Shown: positions 58,374-64,000 of the stretch, piece after piece
Layout of the letters: each line of letters begins with the position of its first letter
Position numbering within the stretch: the stretch's first letter is position 1
Origin: Paratinospora sagittata
Taxonomy: Eukaryota; Streptophyta; Magnoliopsida; Ranunculales; Menispermaceae
Length of the DNA stretch: 64,000 nt
Reading direction: 5' to 3'
NCBI GenBank assembly: GCA_035771175.1
Contig: CM069608.1
Span: 26,852,519 to 26,916,518, forward strand
Program-made: the position numbers and the translations under genes
The notes under the pieces: generated by a model
What the model was told of the DNA's origin: nothing
Database searches by the model: none
What the model saw: only the letters and a program-made list of their open reading frames with translations

Positions 58374-59310
58374 TATGCAATTTAGAACTAAAAATAAGAC
58401 ATTATTTTGAAAAAGAGAAATGAAAAAATTGGAAAAAGATTTCTGAAACATAGAGATTGGTAATAGGAAGTAAATTTTAGAATTAATTTTTTTTAAATAT
58501 CATTAAAAACGAAGGTGTTACAAAACCAAATAACAGTCTTTTATAAATTAAAAGCTATAAGCAGAATCTCTACCAACCAAGTCATAAGGGCAAATTTATA
58601 AATTCACAAGAAAAACACTTATTTAAAAGCTATAACAAACATTTTCATAATTTTCAAAATCACTTTTTGTTTAATTCATCAAATAGGGTACGAATAACTT
58701 TTTTAAAAATACTTTTACAATAATTATTTTTTCATAAATTAAAAGCTATAAGTAGAAGCTTTACCTAGCAAAACCACTGAATGATTAAAAGGAGATTCTA
58801 ATGATATCATAAACAACCAAAGTATCACAAGAACATTACTTCAACGAAGAAGGCGAATTGGATGGGGACAAATTACAACTAATGCAATGGTAGCTAAACA
58901 TGATTATCTAAGCTATCCCTTGAGCAGGAAATCAGGTAGCCCATAGAATCATAAATTTGTACTTACAGTAAAATATGATAATGTATAGACTGAGAAAACC
59001 TCACGTGTTGTAGTGGACCTTACTCAGGAGGAGTGTCCTGGTTATATTCTTAATTTTGAAGAATAAAAAGTTTTTTATGTACGTTAATATTCCTTTTTAA
59101 ACTTATCAAAAAGTATAATTACATACTTTACTTAAAAATGAGAAGATAATATAAAAAAAGTTAAGAATAAAAAAGATAAAATGGAAAATAAAAAATAGTC
59201 TTAACGAGACAGTGGTTACTTACACAGCAGTACCGTTTCCGTTATAACAGACCGCTTGAAAATCTCGTTTCCCTCTTCTTCTTTTTTTTCACTAAATAAC
59301 GCCTGGCAAG
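58374..59310. other. Harbinger B 3' flank and intergenic DNA
   Basis: No gene is seen. The first part matches 40480-40590. AAATTAAAAGCTATAAG occurs twice (58546 and 58737), suggesting a small decayed repeat. Confidence 0.5.
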
Positions 59311-59356
59311 GAATGATACTAAACGTGCGCACCTCAGCTTCACGTAGGCCCCACAG
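59311..59356 (+). promoter_or_regulatory. Upstream copy of PDV1 promoter module
   Basis: AATGATAC, then ACGTGCGCACCTCAGCTT, then GTAGGCCCCACA recur almost unchanged at 60560-60604, immediately 5' of PDV1. The copy is followed by a CACAGAAGAAG stretch but no coding exon. Confidence 0.5.
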
Positions 59357-60559
59357 AAAAACACAGAAGAAGAAAGAATCTTCTCAGCTTAAAGAATTAA
59401 TTACAATAATATTAACACATTTTTTCAAAAAAAAATAATAATAAAATTAACCTTAAAATATAATATAGTAATCTAATGGGTACGATTGTAGTTTAAGATT
59501 AATTACTGCCCACTACAATTTTATCCTTTTAAATATAATATATTACCTATTTTATTCTTTAACTTAACCAAGTTCTTTTCCAATTAATAGGTCGTTTATA
59601 TGATTTTATTTTCTTCACTTTATTTTATTAAAGGCTAGTTGATATCTAAATTATAAATAGTTATATATATATATTTTTAATTATTTTTATTTATGTTATT
59701 TTAGTTCTTATGTGCCTCTACCATTATCATGAAAATAAGAAGTATAACTTTTAATTTTATTACAATAAGTATTTTTAATAGAAATAAAAAATTTATAAAA
59801 CTTAAATTTTGTTCTTAATAAAGTCACTTCACATGTGCTTAATTTTTTAAATAAAATTAGGTATCTAAGCTACCTCGATCAACTTAACCGAAACTAACGT
59901 AACCTAATGAATTGGTTTGAATTTGATTGAATTTAAAAATTTTAACTTGAATTATTCAAGTTAGATCATGAGTTGTTATCTTTGGAACCCAACCCGAACT
60001 AATATAACACTAATCCTAAAATTTTTTATTCCCTTTAGCTACTAATTGAACCTAACATTAACCCTAAATCTCTTATTCACAAAAGCCACTAAATCACAAA
60101 ATGCCTAAAGTCTCTTATTCTTCTTCTTCTTCTACTTCTACAATTAATAATAAGGTATTTTTTTTTTATTCTAAAGTCAAGCCATCTTATTGAAATTTTT
60201 TTAAAAAAATCAAGCAATCTTAATTTGAAAGATCAACCTAATCCAACTCGAACTAGATTAAAGTTTTGGGTTTAGAGTTAGGTTGAATTGAATTGAAAGA
60301 GCTAATTTAGTTTGAGTTAAGTTTTATTATTTTTAACTTAAACTGTTTGAATTAAGTTAAGTTTATGCTCAAACCCAATCCAATCAAACTAATGATCAAA
60401 GAGCTAATTTAGTTCAAATTAAAATTTATTTTTTTTAACTTGAAATGTTTGAATTAAAATGAATTTTAGCTCTAACGGCTTCCAACTCAACCGGTTGCAC
60501 CGCTACTTAAAATTTCTTTAGGTTGAATTATTACAATGACCAATTCTCCCCCATCCAGT
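59357..60559. other. AT-rich PDV1 upstream region
   Basis: No gene is visible. The stretch has many degenerate AACTTGAATT/AATTCAAGTT words (59930-60470), probably a decayed repeat, and a CTTCTTCTTCT run near 60118. Confidence 0.5.
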
Positions 60560-60604
60560 AATGATCCTTAACGTGCGCACCTCAGCTTCTAAGTAGGCCC
60601 CACA
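60560..60604 (+). promoter_or_regulatory. Proximal PDV1 promoter module
   Basis: Same module as 59311-59356; the 18-base core ACGTGCGCACCTCAGCTT is identical. GGCCCCAC resembles a TCP/site II-type word seen in promoters of growth-related genes. A CT-rich 5' leader follows. Confidence 0.5.
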
Positions 60605-60725
60605 CTCTTGTTACCTCCAAAACACAACACAACACAGCCTCTTCTTTCTTCTACCTCATTTTCTGTATCTGTCTCTGTCTCTGTCTGCGTCTCTCTCTCG
60701 CGCGCGCATTTCTTCTCTTGCTTAA

Positions 60726-60734
60726 AAACCCTAA
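60726..60734 (+). promoter_or_regulatory. Telo-box in PDV1 5' leader
   Basis: AAACCCTAA, a short element common in promoters and leaders of plant genes active in dividing cells, lies 34 bases before the first ATG. Confidence 0.5.
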
Positions 60735-60767
60735 TTTTCGACTCTCGTTGTCGAATCGTTTGATATC

Positions 60768-61106
60768 ATGAAATGGGAGATGGAGATGGAAGAGATCGAG
60801 GTGCTTTTGGAGAGAATTTGGGACATTCACGACAAGCTAAGCGACGCAATTCACGCGATTTCGAGATCGCATTTCCTGAATTCGATCAAAACCTTGAAGA
60901 AATCGGAAAAGCTTTACTTCTCGGTAGGTGATCACAACGATGAGAAGAAGAAGCCGCATTGTAGTGATGGAGAGGACGGTCGGTGCGGGTTCGTCTTCGT
61001 GAAGGATCTTCGGATTGGTGATGAGGAAGCGGTTGCCGAGGCCAAGAGTTTGAATGCTATTAGAACTGCTCTTGAGAATTTCGAGGATCAGCTTGAATTT
61101 TTCCAT
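60768..61106 (+). CDS. PDV1: PLASTID DIVISION1 (PDV1), exon 1 only
   Basis: The first 113 codons read MKWEMEMEEIEVLLERIWDI and KLSDAIHAISRSHFLNSIK, then EAKSLNAIRTALENFEDQLE and FFH, matching the N-terminus of PDV1 as I know it. PDV1 sits in the chloroplast outer envelope and recruits the dynamin-related protein ARC5/DRP5B to the division site; its N-terminal half is a cytosolic coiled-coil region. The exon ends CCAT|GTAAGTG, a good donor. ATGs at 60768, 60780 and 60786 are all possible starts; the first is used here, although the family usually begins close to the second. The remaining exons, including the transmembrane segment, are not in the window. Confidence 0.9.
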
Positions 61107-63687
61107 GTAAGTGTTTCTTTTTGGTTTTTTAGGGTTTATTTGGTTCTTAGAACTTTTTGAGGATTTGAGTTTTCTCCTTTTGATATTAGTTGTTTGGTAG
61201 CTGACTGGTTTGAGGATGGATTGTGCTTTACATTCGATTGGGAGTTTTTGATCATTTGAGTTTGGATTTGGTTGTTATTCTGTTTATTTTCAGTTTCTTC
61301 AATGGTAATTTGATAATTCATTTTGCATTTAGCCTCACAAACTTGAAGAAATATATCAGGAAGATGCAGATGCTTGTTTAATATGAAATTTCCTATGGAT
61401 TTATCCAGACTTCATATTTATACACATTCGCAAGGGCATTGGGGTATCAATAGCTGATTCTGTGAGGAATCATTTTCTTGATGAGAGGTTATCGTCACAA
61501 AAAATCAGTTCATTCTGTAATTTGTAACCTTGTGAAAAAACTGAAAAAGTGATTTATAGATTAAAAGCTAAGCTCAATGTTCATTTATCTTAATGGTGAA
61601 TCATTTCCTTTTCCATAGGAATTTGGATACCATTATATGTATCTTTTTTCTTTGTTTATTTTTATTTATTTGATCAGTAAAAGCGTTATGTATTAGGATA
61701 GCTACTAGGTTATACTGAATTTCAATAATTTTACACAATTTAGTAAAAATCCCAATTGCAAACCATGTTTTACTAACCACAAACTAATATAAAAATTATG
61801 ATTTTAGTAACATGGCTTGGGTTATGATGTGCTACACGTCGGATGCTAGAGTTTGGACATAATTGTTATAAGGGGCTGTTTACTATGGGCAGGAAGCAAG
61901 ACCAACTAGTCACTGGGGAAGTTAAGTATACTTAGATGGGCAGAATTTCTTGTCAAGTGATTAATACAAGTATACAACAAGAGAACCAAGCTTGGATGGG
62001 GTGATGGGGAAGGTTTGCTTTAACTGGTTTATGTGATGAAGTGATTGGATTGATGCTAGTGTGGGCAGAGAGGGGATGAGGAAGGCTTCTTTTTACTTAT
62101 TTGATACTCATTGGTGTATAATTAGCAAAAACTTTAATTTGGCGGGCTCATACTAAAAATTTGGTATGCATTTCATGCTTCTCAATGTTGATTGAGAAGT
62201 AGTATGCAATTACGGTTAGGCACAGAAGTAGTTGTTTAATTGCATATGATGGGGGTAAAGAAAATAGCAAGGAATTAGAACCTACTTAGAGCCTGTTTGG
62301 TACAACTTCAGCATATAGCTTATAGCTTATGCACAAACACTTTTTAAAAAAAAACCTGATAGATAAGTTGTTGAAAACCTGTTTGGCGAGATACTTAATG
62401 AGTTTCTTTTAAACCATAGATGGTTGTAAAGAACTTCAATCCTATAACCGGAGATAAAGGATAGGGGGTGACAGCTTTTCCCAAACGCTTATAGCTTATT
62501 TTAACCAACATGCAAAAAAACGATGATTACTTGGAAAAAAAATAGTTGGACTTTCTATCACCCAACTAAATGGGCTCTAAATGCTAAAATAGACAGAACC
62601 TGCAAATCATGGAGTTTGATCATTTGTGGATTGGCCATGAAAGAAATTAAAAATAGGTCCCAAGAGTTTGAAATGGTTTGGGACAGCAAAATACCATTCC
62701 CATAGAATTATTAATTCTGTGATGTTTATCTTCTTTCAATCCTTTGAACACCATTTTGTTCCTCTTCAACTATAAGTTTCATAAAATTGCAAGGGTAGTA
62801 ACTCTATTGGCTCTGATAAAAATTAGCAAGACCATTGCTTTAAAAAATACGGAATAGAATTTCTTTGGAATTTTTAGTTGCTTGATGTTCATCTTCCAAT
62901 CCTTGAGAGATTAATTTATTCATCTTCTATAACATTTCAAAGGATAACAACCTCCACATATGGAATTATTACAAATTAGTTTAGACCTTAAAAGCACCAA
63001 AGGCCCTTGATGCCCAGTAGAAACTAATCTCAGAAAATGGGAAAAGTGATTGGTTGACTCATCTAGACACCTCCACTTGAATAACAGATGTTAAAAAAAA
63101 TTATGTGAAATGTGATCGTGGTGGAAAGAAAGCATGTAATAAGTAGATGAATATTATAATGAAAAAATTCTTAACATAGAACAAGCTGTTTTCAGTAATT
63201 GCATTGACATTTGTCTAATATGTGATTAGTGCATAGTGCCTGAAATTGAAAATTATTACTGAACATTGACTACCTCAAATTATGTGCACCAAGGCACAAA
63301 GAGGTGCACTCCCAAGTAGTGCACTTTGCCTTAGCAATATTAAGGCACGGTATATGCACTTGTCTCAAGCCTAAGTGTACCTTGCCTACTTTCGTGCAAA
63401 CGAGGATGTTTGTCTCATAATCCTTGAACCTTGATCTAGTTTTGGAAGTGAAAACACACAGTAATGTCGGTGTTGGTAGCATAAACTATATGATGTTTCT
63501 ATTTTGTAATTCTTATTTATTGTTACTAATTATGTGTAAAGAATCCATTAATTTAAAACAAGTTTCTTGAAGGAAACTTTGTTTTTGAAGAGCAGTTCTT
63601 TCATGCCATTGCTTAGGTAAATCAAACTCAAATATCCTTGGTATTGAATCTATCGTCTCCCTTTTTGTTTTTTGGTCTTACTCAACA
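61107..63687 (+). other. PDV1 intron 1 (partial)
   Basis: The stretch starts at the GT donor of exon 1. I find no sequence for the next PDV1 coding part in the window, so all of this is probably intron. It contains a MITE at 62289-62577. Short frames within it are not supported as genes. Confidence 0.65.
62289..62577. mobile_element. Tourist-like MITE in PDV1 intron
   Basis: The unit begins GAGCCTGTTTGGT and ends with the reverse complement of GAGCCCATTTAGTTGG. Flanks are TTA (62286-62288) and TAA (62578-62580), close to the target preference of Harbinger-type MITEs. Internal words GCTTATAGCTTAT occur near each end. It is non-coding. Confidence 0.6.
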
Positions 63688-63740
63688 TTTTTTTTTTCTT
63701 TTTGACAAGAAACAGTAAATATTTTCATTAATAAGATAAG
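63688..63740 (-). mobile_element. LINE-like tail, minus strand
   Basis: A T-run followed by CTTTTTGACAAGAAACAG and TTTTCATTAATAAGAT reads, on the minus strand, like the 3' end and poly-A of a plant LINE. No ORF2 is attached. Confidence 0.4.
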
Positions 63741-63838
63741 CTCAATTGCAAGTTACAACTGCACAAAATAGCTAAGTGAGGACAAGTTATCCACCTGAAT
63801 TGTAATACTCTAGGTTTGCACAAAAAAAAAAAAAAAAA

Positions 63839-64000
63839 AAAAATTTGAAGTTCGAGCATGCGCGATACAGATTCTGGATAGAAAAACTCAAGAACTAAGG
63901 CGACGTACCATACCATTTGTGAAGGTGCTCTAGGATCACCACGGAGAAGAGAAAGCAACATGGGAACTAAAAGCAACAATTAAACAGAAATACCCTGAAT
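63839..64000 (+). pseudogene. Chromovirus chromodomain fragment at window edge
   Basis: After a run of about 22 A's (63821-63842) the plus strand reads AIQILDRKTQELRRR and then KVL-DHHGEEKATWELKAT followed by IKQKYPE, matching the chromodomain tail at 44912-45157. A stop replaces the tryptophan of VLWDHHG. The element continues beyond the window. The junction with the A-run suggests truncation on its 5' side. Confidence 0.8.

Noticed and set aside
62523..62705. 60-codon frame in the PDV1 region
   Set aside because: It overlaps the end of a MITE and does not resemble PDV1 exon 2.

Overview
The window is nuclear DNA of a flowering plant, most likely a eudicot. It is AT-rich, has plant splice signals, and carries two recognisable host genes: an intronless high-affinity phosphate transporter of the PHT1 family (18574-20181, minus) and the first exon of the chloroplast-division gene PDV1 (60768-61106, plus). 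Almost everything else is transposable-element sequence, much of it nested. No rRNA, tRNA, CRISPR or prokaryotic features were seen. The species cannot be named from the sequence.

Layout. 1-2.7 kb: truncated Ty3/gypsy chromovirus joined to the end of another LTR-like element. 2.7-8.0 kb: a perfect hairpin, a CACTA-type MITE, a minisatellite, and an old copia gag/protease remnant that contains a TRIM element. 8012-16262: a Ty1/copia element (minus) with both LTRs and target-site duplication (TSD) ATGAT, interrupted by two independent solo LTRs. 16.3-18.2 kb: an LTR-like copy and a Tourist-like MITE. 18.2-20.4 kb: PHT1 with a TATA box and a P1BS phosphate-response site. 21972-33697: an 11.7-kb chromovirus (plus, TSD CCTAC) inserted into a LINE RNase H domain; each ~3.07-kb LTR carries an antisense exon fragment of a host bHLH transcription-factor gene. 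35.8-39.6 and 56.2-58.4 kb: two PIF/Harbinger copies, each with a Myb/SANT-like ORF and a DDE transposase. 40591-53727: a Tat-like Ty3/gypsy derivative (minus, TSD AAAAT) with an antisense multi-exon ORF and a minisatellite; a solo LTR sits in it, and a second chromovirus (42909-48777, TSD TAACC) sits in that solo LTR. 53.7-56.2 kb: another LTR-like element. 59.2-64 kb: PDV1 promoter, exon 1 and the start of an intron that holds a MITE, a LINE-like tail and a chromovirus fragment at the window edge.

How the parts relate. The two host genes appear independent. PHT1 would import phosphate at the plasma membrane under PHR control; PDV1 would act on the plastid outer envelope to place the division ring. 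The transposon layers can be ordered by who interrupts whom. Where catalytic genes can be read they are broken by stops, and many of the stops look like C-to-T changes. The Harbinger copy at 57-58 kb still keeps its three catalytic acidic residues. The most unusual feature is the host bHLH exon fixed inside both LTRs of the 11.7-kb chromovirus: the element's own transcript would carry antisense sequence to a host regulator.
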